DNA from: Janthinobacterium sp. 344
Lineage (GTDB): Bacteria; Pseudomonadota; Gammaproteobacteria; Burkholderiales; Burkholderiaceae_D
Length of the DNA: 64,000 nucleotides
Assembly (NCBI RefSeq): GCF_900112025.1
Contig: NZ_FOKL01000004.1
Coordinates: 135,344 to 199,343 of the forward strand
Reading direction: 5' to 3'
Position numbers and translations under genes: made by a program
The notes under the pieces: model-generated
The model's database searches: none
What the model was told of the DNA's origin: nothing
Seen by the model: only the letters and a program-made list of their open reading frames with translations
Shown: positions 1 to 9,632 of the stretch, one piece after another
How positions within the stretch are numbered: the stretch's first letter is position 1
How the letters are laid out: each line of letters opens with the position of its first letter

Positions 1-294
1 GTGATCCACCGTGTATTCCAGGCTGCCGTCGCGAAAGCGCGCCAGCGCCTGCTCCGCGCCAGCCGTCAGCAGGCTGGCGCCGGCCACGTCGACCATCACC
101 AGCGCGCCATGCGCCTGGTGCAAATGCGAGCGCGCATGCTGCAGCGCCGTGGCGCGTTCCTCGCGCTCGCGGCCGCCCGCTTCGAACAGCGCCGTTTTCG
201 AGCGGCCCAGCGCTTCGCGGATTTCCACCATCACCCACGACAGGGGTTCGCTGTCGAACGGCTTGAACTGCTGCGGACTATCTGGTGTGCTCAT
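1..294 (-). CDS. chpA: ChpA/PilL-type hybrid chemosensory histidine kinase, N-terminal fragment
   Basis: Only the first 98 codons are present; the gene leaves the window at position 1. The frame opens at the ATG at 294, preceded by a GAGG ribosome binding site six bases upstream, and reads MSTPDSPQQFKPF... followed by LSWVMVEIREALGRSK and a stretch ending HLHQAHGALVMVDV. This matches the first histidine-phosphotransfer-like segment of the multi-Hpt CheA homologue ChpA/PilL of type IV pilus (twitching) systems. It is the last gene of the rightward-to-leftward pilG-pilH-pilI-pilJ-chpA series, 73 bases after pilJ. ChpA normally phosphorylates PilG and PilH. No kinase domain can be seen here, so the call rests on the N-terminus plus gene order. 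Confidence 0.82.
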   Translation of the reverse strand, partial: MSTPDSPQQFKPFDSEPLSWVMVEIREALGRSKTALFEAGGREREERATALQHARSHLHQAHGALVMVDVAGASLLTAGAEQALARFRDGSLEYTVDH

Positions 295-367
295 GCATGC
301 CTCGGTAAAGAAATCGTAGCGCAAAATCGGTACGCACAACGCGCCGCGCCCTGCACTGGCGCGGCGT

Positions 368-2608
368 TCAGGCGGCGACGCGGAAGCGCGACACCGAGTT
401 TTTCAGTTCCTGCGCCAGCATCGACAACTTGTGGATCGATTGCGCCGTCTGCTGCGTGCCATCCTGGGTCTGTTCCGTCACGCTCAGGATATGCTGGATA
501 TTCAAGGCCACGCCGCTGGCCGAACCGGCCTGCGTGCCGGTGGCGAACGAGATGCCCTGGATCAGTTCGGCCAGGTGCTTCGATACCTGGCTGATGTCGT
601 TCAGCGCCGCGCCGGCCGCGTCGGACAGGCGCGCGCCCTCGACCACGCCCTGCGTGGATTTTTCCATCGCCCTGGTCGCATCCTGTGTATCGGCCTGGAT
701 GGTGCGCACCAGCGCGCCGATCTGCTTGGCGGCGCCGGCCGAGCGCTCGGCCAGGCGCTGCACTTCCTCGGCGACGACGGAGAAGCCGCGTCCCGCCTCG
801 CCAGCCGATGCCGCCTGGATGGCGGCGTTCAGCGCCAGCACGTTGGTCTGTTCCGTGATGTCGGAAATGAGCTCGGTGATCTCGCCGATCTCCTGCGACG
901 ATTCGCCCAGGCGCTTGATGCGCTTGGAGGTGTCCTGGATCTGCTCGCGGATTTCATGCATGCCCTTGATGGCGTTTTCCACCGCCGTCGAGCCTTGCAG
1001 CGCGGCCGCCACCGACTGGCGCGCCACGTCGGCCGAGACGCTGGCCGATTTCGACACGTCGGTAATCGCGTTGGCCATTTTTACCACGGTGGCGCTGGCG
1101 TCGAGGATTTCGCGCGACTGCTGCTGCGAGGCGATCAGCAATTTGCTGGAGATGCTTTGCGCCTGCGTCGAGGCGCGGTTCACCTGTTCGGCCGTGGCCG
1201 TGACCCTGCCCACCAGGCCGCGCAATTCCTCCACCGTGTAGTTGACGGAATCGGCGATGGCGCCCGTGATGTCTTCCGAGACGGTGGCCTGCACCGTCAG
1301 GTCGCCGTCGGCCACCTTCTGCAGTTCATTCATCAGGCGCAGGATGGCCGCCTGGTTCTGGTCATTCTTGGCCTTGGCCTGCTCTTCCTTCTCCTGCGAC
1401 AGCAGGCGCTGGATTTCCGCCTCATGGCGGCGGCGCTCGGCCTCGCGCGTGCGGTTGACGGAATCCTGCAGCAGCACGCGGCCGATGCCGGCCGCCGCGA
1501 TCAATGTCAGCAGCACGCCGGCCACCATCAGCCAGAAGGCGATGCCCAGGGTTTCCTGGTTCGCGTGGTACATCTGCTGCAGCAGGGTCAGGCGCTGGCG
1601 CAGGTCTTCGTTTTCATTGAAGATCAGCTGCTCGGCGCTTTTCGCCGAACTGAATTTATCCAGGCGGTCGAGGATGGAGGAGACCAGCTTCTGGTAATTG
1701 TCGAAGCTGGCCTTCAGCGCCACCAGGCGCTCGCGCAGTTCGGCGTCGCGCGTGGGCGCCAGCTGCAGCGAGACGCTGCCATTGAGCAGGCCTTCGACGG
1801 CGGCGCGGAAATACGTCGTGTCGCGCCCCAGCGAAAACGCCGTCTCCGAGCTGATGCTGCCCGACGAGAGGAACTCGCTGGCGCTGCGGCTCATGCGCTG
1901 GCTCAGCATCATCAGCCGGCCGATGACGGCCAGGTCGCGCGCATTGCCGCCGCGCTGCACCTTGAGCGCCGCGATTTCCTCGGTCTGCGCCAGCAGCGCG
2001 GGCGACAGCGCGTTCAATTGCTGCAAGGTCTTGTCGAATTCGCCCAGTTCCGGTTTCAGGCGCAGGATGGTGCTGGCCGCGCGGTCGCTGCTGGCCCACT
2101 TCTTGCGCGCGTCGGCCACCGCCGCCAGCAGACCCGAACGCGATTCGCCGATATCGCGCCCGTGATAGGTGCCGCCGCGCAGCATCAGGCGGAAATCCTG
2201 GTTCAGCTCATTGCGGCTTTCCTCGAGCTGGCGGAACGCTTCCGGATTGCCCTGCACGGCGTTCGGCGCGGCCTTGCCGATGCGCTGCGAGTGCATCAGC
2301 GCATCGCTGGCCAGCTGCGTCTGCGCCGAGGCGATATTGCCGCTGCGCGTATTCAGGCCGACGAACAGCAGGCTGGCGGCCAGGCTCAGGGCCATGACCG
2401 TCGACAGGATGCTCAATTGTTTTTGCAGCGGCAAATGGCCGATCAGCGGCAGCTTCCAGTCGCCGGCCGGCGCGCTGGCCAGCGACTTGCGCCGTCCCAG
2501 CGCGTCGCGCAGGCGCAGCGGCAGGTCGGCCGGCAGCGCCGCCTCGCCCGGGGGGGCGTGCTCCGCCTCGGCCATGCCGGACGCCAGGATAGGGGAATTG
2601 GCGCCCAT
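368..2608 (-). CDS. pilJ: Twitching motility methyl-accepting chemotaxis protein PilJ
   Basis: A 746-residue membrane chemoreceptor feeding the Chp kinase that controls type IV pili. The start at 2608 overlaps the pilI stop by four bases (ATGA); upstream in-frame codons lie inside pilI and are rejected. A cytoplasmic N-terminus of about 65 residues precedes a first membrane helix ([11 protein letters not shown]), a long helical periplasmic sensor of PilJ type, a second membrane helix ([19 protein letters not shown]), a HAMP-like segment, and a C-terminal signalling hairpin whose tip reads [20 protein letters not shown] then [15 protein letters not shown]. The tip is the CheA/CheW contact region conserved in receptors, and the IQAAS variant is typical of PilJ. 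The protein lacks a C-terminal CheR-tethering pentapeptide; it ends SRFRVAA. Confidence 0.93.
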   Translation of the reverse strand: MGANSPILASGMAEAEHAPPGEAALPADLPLRLRDALGRRKSLASAPAGDWKLPLIGHLPLQKQLSILSTVMALSLAASLLFVGLNTRSGNIASAQTQLASDALMHSQRIGKAAPNAVQGNPEAFRQLEESRNELNQDFRLMLRGGTYHGRDIGESRSGLLAAVADARKKWASSDRAASTILRLKPELGEFDKTLQQLNALSPALLAQTEEIAALKVQRGGNARDLAVIGRLMMLSQRMSRSASEFLSSGSISSETAFSLGRDTTYFRAAVEGLLNGSVSLQLAPTRDAELRERLVALKASFDNYQKLVSSILDRLDKFSSAKSAEQLIFNENEDLRQRLTLLQQMYHANQETLGIAFWLMVAGVLLTLIAAAGIGRVLLQDSVNRTREAERRRHEAEIQRLLSQEKEEQAKAKNDQNQAAILRLMNELQKVADGDLTVQATVSEDITGAIADSVNYTVEELRGLVGRVTATAEQVNRASTQAQSISSKLLIASQQQSREILDASATVVKMANAITDVSKSASVSADVARQSVAAALQGSTAVENAIKGMHEIREQIQDTSKRIKRLGESSQEIGEITELISDITEQTNVLALNAAIQAASAGEAGRGFSVVAEEVQRLAERSAGAAKQIGALVRTIQADTQDATRAMEKSTQGVVEGARLSDAAGAALNDISQVSKHLAELIQGISFATGTQAGSASGVALNIQHILSVTEQTQDGTQQTAQSIHKLSMLAQELKNSVSRFRVAA

Positions 2609-3237
2609 CAGCGTTCCTCCTTGCCGCTGGCCGCGCCGGCAAAGCCGGCATCGAGGAAGCGCTCGGCCTGCGCCAGCTGCGCCAGGTCCAGGCGCAGCCA
2701 CTGCTGCCCTTCGCTGTCGCGCAAGGTCTGCGCGGCCCACGGCGGTGCAGCGCCTGCGGCGGCTTCCTGCGAGGGCACGGACAGCATGCCGCGCTGCTGG
2801 CGCAAGCCCAGCACGCGCTCGACCAGCAGCGCGCAATTCATGCCCAGGCGGGGAGAAAACGTGATGATGCGGCTGTCGCCGCCGGCCGCGCAGGCCGATT
2901 CGCCCATGTAGCGGGCCAGGTCGATGACGGCGGTCAGGCGTCCGCGCATGGCGGCCAGGCCCAGGTACCAATCCTGCGCCAGCGGCACGGCCTGAATTTG
3001 CACGCCTGTGGGAATGACGATTTCACCGAGCTGCGTCAGATCGAGCAGGCAGCAGCGCCCGCCCAGCATCACGCCCAGCTCCTTGCGTGCCGCCAGCGCG
3101 CCGCTGCGCGCGGCTTGTACCCGTTCGAGCAATTGCAGCTGATACTGGCGCAAACGGCCCTGCCGCACGCCAGCCTCGAACGGCGGCATGGCCAGCAAGG
3201 CCGGAGCAGGCACGCCATTGCCAGGCATCGTGCGCAT
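2608..3237 (-). CDS. pilI: CheW-like coupling protein PilI
   Basis: A 209-residue CheW-domain protein expected to link PilJ to the ChpA kinase. The conserved CheW core is visible as [24 protein letters not shown] (given in two parts: [11 protein letters not shown] and [15 protein letters not shown]) followed by [12 protein letters not shown] and a C-terminal [11 protein letters not shown] segment. The N-terminus opens [20 protein letters not shown] and is usual for PilI. It lies 3 bases after pilH and overlaps pilJ by 4 bases, so translation is probably coupled. Length is slightly above that of P. aeruginosa PilI (178 aa). Confidence 0.88.
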   Translation of the reverse strand: MRTMPGNGVPAPALLAMPPFEAGVRQGRLRQYQLQLLERVQAARSGALAARKELGVMLGGRCCLLDLTQLGEIVIPTGVQIQAVPLAQDWYLGLAAMRGRLTAVIDLARYMGESACAAGGDSRIITFSPRLGMNCALLVERVLGLRQQRGMLSVPSQEAAAGAAPPWAAQTLRDSEGQQWLRLDLAQLAQAERFLDAGFAGAASGKEER

Positions 3238-3240
3238 GCG

Positions 3241-3606
3241 TCAGGACAGCGCCGCGATCTTCGCCAGCAGGTCGGCTTCGACCACCGGCTTGACCAGGTA
3301 ATCGCGCGCGCCCTGGCGCAAGCCCCAGATGCGGTCCGTTTCCTGGCTCTTGCTGGAGCAGATAATCACCGGCACGTCCTGCAGTTCAGGATCGCGGGCG
3401 ATCGCGCGCGTGATCTGGAAGCCATTCGCACCGGGCATCACCACGTCCATCAGGATCAGGTCGGGCCTGGCCTGCTTCAGCTGCGCCAGCGCGTCGGCGC
3501 CGTCTTGCGCCGTCAGCACGGCGTAACCGGCACGCACCAGCATCTCGCTCAGGTAGTAGCGCTCTGTCGGCGAGTCATCGACGATCAGAATTGTGTGTAT
3601 GGCCAT
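3241..3606 (-). CDS. pilH: CheY-like response regulator PilH
   Basis: A 121-residue single receiver domain. The start at 3606 (MAIHTILIVDDSPTERYYL) is preferred to an upstream in-frame ATG at 3648 because it gives the family length and places the acidic pair DD at residues 9-10. The phospho-acceptor lies in DLILMDVVMPGANGFQ, the conserved Ser/Thr region in VIICSSKSQETDR, and the conserved Lys in YLVKPV. In Chp systems PilH acts as the second regulator opposing or draining signal from PilG and affecting pilus retraction. It is followed within three bases by pilI and preceded by pilG 51 bases upstream. Confidence 0.9.
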   Translation of the reverse strand: MAIHTILIVDDSPTERYYLSEMLVRAGYAVLTAQDGADALAQLKQARPDLILMDVVMPGANGFQITRAIARDPELQDVPVIICSSKSQETDRIWGLRQGARDYLVKPVVEADLLAKIAALS

Positions 3607-3657
3607 CTGTGTTTTACTTCCTTGCTGCGGTGATTGAGTCTCGCTCAATGAATCATA

Positions 3658-4065
3658 CTAAAAATGGCTGGCCAGGTGCTGCCGCACGGCCGCCAGCAGC
3701 GCCTCGGGCGCCAGCGGCTTGGCCAGGCAGGCGCTGGCGCCCGCCATGGCGCCGCGCGCACGGTCAAACAAGCCCTCTTTCGACGACAGCATCAGCACCG
3801 GCGTGGCGTGAAACGCCGCACTGGCCTTGATCAGCGCGCACGTGCGGTAGCCATCGAGGCGCGGCATCAGGATATCGCACACGATCAGCGCCGGCCGGCA
3901 GTCGCCGATCTTGGCCAGCGCGTCGAAGCCGTTTTCGGCCATCACCACGCGGTAGCCCGCCTCGCTCAGCACCTTGCCGGCCGCGCTGCGCACGGTGGCG
4001 CTGTCGTCGATGACCAGGATCGTCACGCCGCCGGACGCCGCCTGGGGCGCTAAAAGAGTCGTCAT
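3658..4065 (-). CDS. pilG: CheY-like response regulator PilG
   Basis: A 135-residue single receiver domain, first regulator of the pilGHIJ-chpA operon, promoting pilus extension and cAMP signalling in the P. aeruginosa model. The start at 4065 (MTTLLAPQ) is used because the longer frame to 4131 adds residues unlike any receiver. Hallmarks: VTILVIDDSATVRSAA with the acidic pair, phospho-acceptor in LIVCDILMPRLDGY, VLMLSSKEGLFDRARG, and the Lys in CLAKPLAPE. The N-terminal extension of about a dozen residues before the first beta strand is common in PilG. Downstream pilH follows after 51 bases. Confidence 0.88.
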   Translation of the reverse strand: MTTLLAPQAASGGVTILVIDDSATVRSAAGKVLSEAGYRVVMAENGFDALAKIGDCRPALIVCDILMPRLDGYRTCALIKASAAFHATPVLMLSSKEGLFDRARGAMAGASACLAKPLAPEALLAAVRQHLASHF

Positions 4066-4150
4066 TTGATTATTCGGCAATCTTTCATACCATAGCACAG
4101 GCGCCCGCCAGGCCACGAGCGGCTGCGGCATGCTTGTGCGTCATGCTTGA

Positions 4151-4342
4151 TTAAATGGCCACCATCTCGAAATCATCCTTGCGCGCGCCGCATTCAGGGC
4201 AGGTCCAGTTCATCGGCACATCGGCCCAACGCGTGCCGGGAGCGATGTCTTCGTCGGGCAGGCCGGCCGCTTCATCATAAACCCAGCCGCAAATAAGACA
4301 CATCCACGTTTGGAATTGCTGCGTTGTTTCGTTGCTACTCAC
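4151..4342 (-). CDS. rubA: Rubredoxin
   Basis: A 63-residue one-iron electron carrier. Four cysteines in two CxxC pairs, MCLICGW and NWTCPECGARKDDF, bind the iron; the intervening YDEAAGLPDEDIAPGTRW is the rubredoxin fold signature. A GTG at 4342 (reading VSSNETTQQFQTWMCLIC) is preferred to a TTG at 4363 because an AAGGG lies upstream at usable distance. In betaproteobacteria a rubredoxin gene commonly precedes pilG, as here. The physiological partner cannot be read from the sequence. It is divergent from thiD, with 57 bases between starts. Confidence 0.9.
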   Translation of the reverse strand: MSSNETTQQFQTWMCLICGWVYDEAAGLPDEDIAPGTRWADVPMNWTCPECGARKDDFEMVAI

Positions 4343-4399
4343 GTTCTGCCACCCTTCAATCAAGTAAAATGCTGAATTAGGTATCTTAATCTACCCGCC

Positions 4400-5257
4400 G
4401 TGCAAAACCAAACTTCTCCCCTCATATTAAGCTTCGGCGTGTCCGATCCAGTCGGCGCGATCGGCATCCAGGCCGACCTGGCCACGTTTTCCGCCTTCGG
4501 CTGCCATGGCCTGTCCGTTACCACGGGCCTCTTGATCAGCGACACGGCGCGCGTGGAAGACGTGCAAGCCGTCGACCCGGACTGGGTTTCCGACCAGGCG
4601 CGCGTGCTGCTGGAAGACATGTCCGTCGCCGCCATCAAGATCGGCGCGCTGGGCAGCGTGGAAAACGTCACGGCCATCGCCGAAATCGTCTCCGACTATC
4701 CGAACGTGCCACTGATCCTCGATCCCTTCATTTCGGCGTTGCCGGAACAGGGCATGGATGACGAGGACATCCTCACCGCCGTGCGCCAGCTGCTGATCCC
4801 GCAAACCACGCTGCTGGTGCTCTCGCCGGTGGAACTGGAGCGCCTGGCCGAGACCTGGCGCGACGCCGACCCCGACGACACCCTGCAGAACGATGTCGAC
4901 TACCTGGTGGCGCTGGGCTGCGAATACGTGCTCGTCACCGGCATGCCGGCCGACGCCAGCAAGTCCGGCACGGGGGAAGGCAAGCTGCGCGCCAATACCC
5001 TGTTCGGCGAAGACGGCGTGGTGCGCCACGACGAATGGCGCCACCTGCCCGGCATCTTCAACGGCGCCGGCAGCACCCTGTCGGCGGCCGCCACCGCCCT
5101 GCTGGCCCTGGCGGACAATGAAGACGACGTGCCGCAGGCGGTCGTCGCGGCGCAGGAATTTACCACCGGCGCGCTGGCGCACGCGCAGCGCCACGGCATG
5201 GGCAAGCTGGTGCCGAACCGGCTGTTCCAGCTGCAGCGCCAGCGCGCCGCCCAGTAA
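4400..5257 (+). CDS. thiD: Hydroxymethylpyrimidine/phosphomethylpyrimidine kinase
   Basis: A 285-residue ribokinase-fold kinase that phosphorylates HMP and HMP-P in thiamine biosynthesis. Start codon is GTG at 4400 with no obvious ribosome binding site. Features: [17 protein letters not shown] near the N-terminus (ThiD usually has a GxDPSGGAG motif; here Ser-Asp-Pro-Val-Gly-Ala), [19 protein letters not shown], and a C-terminal anion-hole region [18 protein letters not shown], where the usual GTGC is replaced by GAGS. These deviations, in both substrate motifs, make strict ThiD activity less certain; this divergent clade is common in Oxalobacteraceae next to hemL. No TPP riboswitch is evident upstream. 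Confidence 0.72.
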   Translation: MQNQTSPLILSFGVSDPVGAIGIQADLATFSAFGCHGLSVTTGLLISDTARVEDVQAVDPDWVSDQARVLLEDMSVAAIKIGALGSVENVTAIAEIVSDYPNVPLILDPFISALPEQGMDDEDILTAVRQLLIPQTTLLVLSPVELERLAETWRDADPDDTLQNDVDYLVALGCEYVLVTGMPADASKSGTGEGKLRANTLFGEDGVVRHDEWRHLPGIFNGAGSTLSAAATALLALADNEDDVPQAVVAAQEFTTGALAHAQRHGMGKLVPNRLFQLQRQRAAQ

Positions 5258-5316
5258 TTCCATACCAGACCACACAGACGACTCAGACAACGAACCACTT
5301 TCAAGGCACGATTATC

Positions 5317-6606
5317 ATGACGACGACTTCACAGAACGACATCCTGTTTACCCGCGCGCAAAAAACCACGCCAGGCGGCGTCAACTCGCCCGTGCGCGCC
5401 TTCCGCTCCGTGGGCGGCACGCCGCGCTTCATCACGCGCGCCGAAGGTCCGTACTTCTGGGACGCGGACGGCAAACGCTATATCGACTACATCGGCTCCT
5501 GGGGTCCGGCCATCGTCGGCCACGCCCACCCGGAAGTGGTGAAGGCGGTGCAGGATGCGGCTGCGCTGGGCCTGTCGTTTGGCGCGCCGACGGAAGGCGA
5601 AGTGCTGATGGCCGAGGAAATCACGCGCCTGGTGCCGTCGATCGAGCAGGTACGCCTGGTTTCGTCGGGCACGGAAGCGACCATGAGCGCCCTGCGCCTG
5701 GCGCGCGGCGCCACGGGACGCGACAAGATCGTCAAGTTCGAAGGCTGCTACCACGGCCACGCCGATTCGCTGCTGGTGAAAGCGGGCAGCGGCCTGCTCA
5801 CCTTCGGCAACCCGACGTCGGCCGGCGTGCCGGAAGATTTTGTCAAGCACACCCTGGTGCTCGACTATAACAACGTGGAACAGCTGAAGGACGCCTTCGA
5901 CAGCTTCGGCACGGAGATCGCCTGCGTCATCGTCGAACCGGTGGCCGGCAACATGAACCTGGTGAAAGCCACGCCCGCATTCCTGCAGGCGATGCGCGAG
6001 CTGTGCACGCAGCACGGCGCCCTGCTCATTTTCGATGAAGTCATGTGCGGCTTGCGCGTGGCCCTGGGCGGCGCGCAGGCGCTGTACGGCATCAAGCCGG
6101 ACCTGACGGCCCTGGGCAAGGTGATCGGCGGCGGCATGCCGGTGGCGGCCTTCGGCGGCAGCGCGGCGCTGATGCACCACATGGCGCCGCTGGGCGCCGT
6201 CTACCAGGCCGGCACCTTGTCGGGCAACCCGGTCGCCGTGGCGGCCGGCATGGCGACCCTGAAACTGATCCAGCAGCCCGGCTTCTACGAGCAGCTGGGC
6301 GCCACGGCCAAGCGCCTGGCCGAGGGCCTGACCAGCGCCGCGCAGGAAGCGGGCGTGGAATTCTGCGCCGATTCCATCGGCGGCATGTTCGGCATCTACT
6401 TCAGCGAAACGCCGCCAACGAGCTACGCGGAAATGATGGCGGGCGACCGCAGCAAGTTCAACGCCTTCTTCCACGCCATGCTCGACGAAGGCGTGTATTT
6501 CGCGCCAGCCGCCTTCGAGGCGGGCTTCGTCTCGGCGCAGCACGACGATGCCGTCATCGACGCCACCATCGCCGCTGCGCGCAAGGTGTTTGCCACCCTG
6601 GCGTAA
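5317..6606 (+). CDS. hemL: Glutamate-1-semialdehyde 2,1-aminomutase
   Basis: A 429-residue PLP enzyme converting glutamate-1-semialdehyde to 5-aminolevulinate, the C5 entry to heme biosynthesis. Visible motifs include [12 protein letters not shown] and [17 protein letters not shown] at the N-terminus, [17 protein letters not shown] for phosphate binding, [22 protein letters not shown] and the Schiff-base lysine Lys268 in [11 protein letters not shown]. Length equals the family norm. It follows thiD by 59 bases. An imperfect palindromic element with a 15-bp perfect terminal inverted repeat starts 5 bases after the stop and may terminate the transcript. Confidence 0.97.
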   Translation: MTTTSQNDILFTRAQKTTPGGVNSPVRAFRSVGGTPRFITRAEGPYFWDADGKRYIDYIGSWGPAIVGHAHPEVVKAVQDAAALGLSFGAPTEGEVLMAEEITRLVPSIEQVRLVSSGTEATMSALRLARGATGRDKIVKFEGCYHGHADSLLVKAGSGLLTFGNPTSAGVPEDFVKHTLVLDYNNVEQLKDAFDSFGTEIACVIVEPVAGNMNLVKATPAFLQAMRELCTQHGALLIFDEVMCGLRVALGGAQALYGIKPDLTALGKVIGGGMPVAAFGGSAALMHHMAPLGAVYQAGTLSGNPVAVAAGMATLKLIQQPGFYEQLGATAKRLAEGLTSAAQEAGVEFCADSIGGMFGIYFSETPPTSYAEMMAGDRSKFNAFFHAMLDEGVYFAPAAFEAGFVSAQHDDAVIDATIAAARKVFATLA

Positions 6607-6611
6607 GGTAC

Positions 6612-6729
6612 ACACCTGACAAAACCTACTGCGCGTCGCGCTTTGCGGCCGGCGATGCTCACCGTACTAAAGTACGGTTGCGCTTCTCGGCCACAAATCA
6701 CTGCCGCTCGCTACGGTTTTGTCAGGTGT
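6612..6729. repeat. Palindromic intergenic element, copy 1 (after hemL)
   Basis: Outer arms ACACCTGACAAAACC (6612-6626) and GGTTTTGTCAGGTGT (6715-6729) are perfect inverted repeats of 15 bp. An inner hairpin ACCGTACT-AA-AGTACGGT lies at 6661-6678. Between them are conserved stretches GCGGCCGGCGATGCTC and GCGCTTCTCGGCCACAAATC. The same architecture recurs at 46781-46893 and 62476-62585 with compensatory changes in both stems. The element sits between the convergent genes hemL and the HAD phosphatase, where it could act as a bidirectional terminator or an mRNA-end stabiliser. Its identity with a named family is not known to me. Confidence 0.85.
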
Positions 6730-6731
6730 CG

Positions 6732-7448
6732 TTACACTATAGCGCCTTGTAGCAGTTCCGCCACCAGCGCCGGCAGCTTGGCCATGTCGTTGAAGACGAC
6801 ATGCGCGCCGGCCGCCTTCAGGCGCGCTTCCTGGCCGGCGGCGATATGTCCGCCGCCGATAAATCCCAGCACCGTCATGCCCGCCGCCACGGCGGCCGTC
6901 ACGCCCGTGACGCTGTCTTCCAGCACCAGGCACTGGCTTGGCGGCACGCCGAAGGCGGCCGCCGCCGCCAGGTAGACGCCCGGATGCGGCTTGGCGTGGC
7001 CCACCAGATCCGGCGTAAACACGCGCTTGTCGAACAGCTGCGCCATGTTAGTCCGCTCGAGCGCCGACAGCACGCGCGCGCTGACGCTGTTCGAAGCCAC
7101 GGCCTTGGGCAAAGGGATCGCCGCCAGCGCCTGCGCCACGCCGGGCACGGCGCGCAATTGCGCGTCGCAGGCCGCATCGACGGCGTTGCCGATAGCCATG
7201 ATCTCGTCGGCCGGCAATTGCGGCAGGCCCAGTTCCTTGTAGATATCCTGCATCAGCGGCACCAGGCGCTGCCCCAGGCGCGGCTCGATCAAGCCTTGCA
7301 GCGTGATGCCCTCGGGCAGGTTCGGCAGGCGCGGCCCCAGCAATTCCAGCAGCGCTTGCAGGGCCACGGCCTCGCTGTCGATCAGCACGCCATCGCAGTC
7401 GCTGATCAGATGGGTAAAGCGCGGTGGGGTGGTGGCGGTATCAGGCAT
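6732..7448 (-). CDS. HAD-superfamily phosphatase, beta-phosphoglucomutase/phosphoglycolate phosphatase-like
   Basis: A 238-residue HAD subfamily IA hydrolase. The catalytic pair is Asp17 and Asp19 in LISDCDGVLIDSE; motif II is in AVASNSVSARV, the motif III lysine in HAKPHPGVYL, and motif IV acidic residues in CLVLEDSVTGVTAA. A helical cap of about 65 residues lies between motifs I and II. The start at 7448 (MPDTATT) is chosen because sequence upstream is non-conserved and low quality. Substrate is unknown; sugar phosphates or phosphoglycolate are usual for the family. It is convergent with hemL. Confidence 0.85.
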   Translation of the reverse strand: MPDTATTPPRFTHLISDCDGVLIDSEAVALQALLELLGPRLPNLPEGITLQGLIEPRLGQRLVPLMQDIYKELGLPQLPADEIMAIGNAVDAACDAQLRAVPGVAQALAAIPLPKAVASNSVSARVLSALERTNMAQLFDKRVFTPDLVGHAKPHPGVYLAAAAAFGVPPSQCLVLEDSVTGVTAAVAAGMTVLGFIGGGHIAAGQEARLKAAGAHVVFNDMAKLPALVAELLQGAIV

Positions 7449-7725
7449 GGACTCTCCAGAAGACAACGGTGACGGGAAATGCGGCAGCCAGCCGGCAGAG
7501 GCCGGCGCCGCGACTAGCATAGGTGGAACAGGCGGACACCGCCACGCCAAAAGCAGGCCGATTGCGATACTTTTTTGCAAAGGACAGGGCCAAGGGCGGC
7601 GGGAATGAAGGGCCAACGGCGCAATACCACTTCAATACCACGCAATACCAGTGATTATCGCCGATTTTTGAAATTGCTGCGTTCGCCTTGCATGCCGGGC
7701 GCTGCCGCGTCCCGGCGATGCGGGC
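7449..7725. other. Intergenic region between corA end and HAD phosphatase start
   Basis: About 280 bases on the upstream side of the HAD phosphatase. Reading both strands I see no convincing open frame, RNA gene or strong hairpin. It presumably holds the promoter of the phosphatase; CorA ends at its right edge. Confidence 0.6.
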
Positions 7726-8691
7726 TTATTTCAGCCAGCCACGGTGGCGGAAATACAGGAAGGGCGCGATGGCGCTGGTAATCATCAAGCCCCAGGCCCA
7801 TGGATAACCGAACGACCATTCCAGCTCCGGCATCAGCTTGAAGTTCATGCCGTACACGCTGGCGATCAGGGTCGGCGGCAGGAAGGCCACGCTGGCGACC
7901 GAGAAGATCTTGATGATCTTGTTCTGGTTGATGTTGATGAAGCCGACGGTGGCATCCATCAGGAAGTTGATCTTGTCGAACAGGAAAGAGGTGTGGCCAT
8001 CGAGCGATTCGATGTCGCGCAAAATCTGCCGCGCTTCCTCGAACTGCTCCGAATTCAAGAGCCGGCCGCGCATCAGGAAACTCACGGCGCGGCGCGTATC
8101 CATCATGTTGCGACGGATGCGGCCATTCAAATCTTCCTCGTGGGCAATCGCGTTCAGCGCTTCGGCCGCGTGCGCATCGGTAAATTCCTTTTGCAGCACG
8201 CGCGTGCTGACTTCTTCCAGGTTCTGGTAGATGCCTTCGAGCACGTCGGCCGAATATTCGGCATCGGTGGCGTACAGGTCGAGCAGCACGTCCATGTAGT
8301 CGGCAATCGAGCCGGGCCGCGAGCGGGCGCGCATGCGCACCAGGCGGAACACGGGCAGGTCGTCCGTATGCATGGAGAACAAAATCTTGCGGGCAAGAAT
8401 AAAGGCCACGGTGATGACGCGCGAGGGGCCGTCATCTTCTTCGCGCAGGAAATCGGTGCGCAGGTGCAAGTCGCCGTTTTCCGCTTCGTAATAGCGGGCC
8501 GACGCTTCAATATCCTTGACTTCGTCTTCGCCCGGCAGGGTGACGTTGTAGATGGCCTTGACCCAGGCCCGTTCGTCATCGGTGGGGTCGGTCAGGTCGA
8601 CCCACACCGGTTCGGCATTTTCGAGGTCTGCGCGGCTGTCGATCGGCACCTGGTTGAGCCGGCCATTCTGTAATACAAAGACATTGATCAT
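7726..8691 (-). CDS. corA: Magnesium/cobalt transporter CorA
   Basis: A 321-residue inner-membrane ion channel. The N-terminal two thirds form the soluble regulatory funnel with long helices (for example DVLLDLYATDAEYSADVLEG), followed by two membrane helices: the first ends in the signature tripeptide in YGMNF, the second is GLMITSAIAPFLYF. The short positively charged C-terminus RHRGWLK is typical. Start at 8691 (MINVFVLQNG) matches the family. It is transcribed alone. Confidence 0.95.
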   Translation of the reverse strand: MINVFVLQNGRLNQVPIDSRADLENAEPVWVDLTDPTDDERAWVKAIYNVTLPGEDEVKDIEASARYYEAENGDLHLRTDFLREEDDGPSRVITVAFILARKILFSMHTDDLPVFRLVRMRARSRPGSIADYMDVLLDLYATDAEYSADVLEGIYQNLEEVSTRVLQKEFTDAHAAEALNAIAHEEDLNGRIRRNMMDTRRAVSFLMRGRLLNSEQFEEARQILRDIESLDGHTSFLFDKINFLMDATVGFININQNKIIKIFSVASVAFLPPTLIASVYGMNFKLMPELEWSFGYPWAWGLMITSAIAPFLYFRHRGWLK

Positions 8692-8903
8692 GCGCGCTCT
8701 CAGCCGGATGTTGGGTTATCGTGATGTGCTGGCGCTGGCGCCAAAAATGAAAACAGCGCAAGTGTACCCGCAAAGGCCTTTTCACGACCACCCCTCCACC
8801 ATGCTTTTTCACGGAAAATGTGCGGCCATGCCCCATTAAGATGCTGCGCTGCAATAGTGCCGATTCGGCAGCTTTAATCTAATGCAAACAAAGCCTGCCG
8901 CCG

Positions 8904-9632
8904 TCAGGGCAATTCAGCCGCTCCCATGCGCCGCAGGATCACGCCTGTGCGCCGGTTCAGGTAGCCCGTGTCGCGGTGGCGGTCGTAAAAGCGGGGATTC
9001 GGCAGCATCACGGCCAGCTTCGCCGCCTGCGCCGCGCTCAGGCTGGCCGCGCTCACATGATAATAATGGCGCGCCGCCGCCTCGGCGCCGAAGATGCCCG
9101 TGCCAAACTCGACCACGTTCAGGTAGATCTCGAAAATGCGCTGCTTGTCCATCAGGCTTTCCAGCATGTAGGTGATGATCAGTTCCTGGCCCTTGCGCAC
9201 ATAGCTGCGCGAACCGGACAGGAACAGATTCTTCGCCAGCTGCTGCGTGATGGTGGAACCACCGGCCACGACCTTCTGCTTCTTGCTGTTTTTTTCATAC
9301 GCCTTTTGCAGGGCATCCCAGTCCACCCCTTCATGCTCGGAAAAATTCGCGTCTTCCGACGCGATGATGGCGCGCTTTAAATTGTTCGAAATGCGGTTGT
9401 ACGGTACCCACGTCTGCTGGATCGTCGCGTTCGGGTTTTTCTCCTGCAAGACCGACAGCTGTTCGCGCATGAAAGCCGTGCTGGACGGATTGTGGTCGAC
9501 CCACCACCAGATTTGCAGGAAGAAATACAGTTGCACGACGATAAACGCCAGCACGGGCACGATGAACAGCCACTTGATCCAGCCGTAGCGGCTGCCGCCC
9601 CCCTTGCGATTGCCCTTCTTGCCGGCGCTCAC
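8904..9632 (-). CDS. mtgA: Monofunctional biosynthetic peptidoglycan transglycosylase
   Basis: A 242-residue GT51 glycosyltransferase polymerising lipid II in the periplasm. A GTG at 9632 overlaps the aroE stop (GTGA) and gives a short basic cytoplasmic tail, then a membrane anchor ([19 protein letters not shown]). Catalytic motif: [18 protein letters not shown] with the first Glu; second motif [16 protein letters not shown]; then [12 protein letters not shown] and [19 protein letters not shown]. No transpeptidase domain follows, which separates it from class A PBPs. The last gene of an apparent rnb-tonB-aroE-mtgA run. Confidence 0.95.
   Translation of the reverse strand: MSAGKKGNRKGGGSRYGWIKWLFIVPVLAFIVVQLYFFLQIWWWVDHNPSSTAFMREQLSVLQEKNPNATIQQTWVPYNRISNNLKRAIIASEDANFSEHEGVDWDALQKAYEKNSKKQKVVAGGSTITQQLAKNLFLSGSRSYVRKGQELIITYMLESLMDKQRIFEIYLNVVEFGTGIFGAEAAARHYYHVSAASLSAAQAAKLAVMLPNPRFYDRHRDTGYLNRRTGVILRRMGAAELP

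Noticed and set aside
4343..4399. Possible TPP riboswitch before thiD
   Set aside because: Only 57 bases separate rubA and thiD, too short for the riboswitch, and no thi-box sequence is visible.
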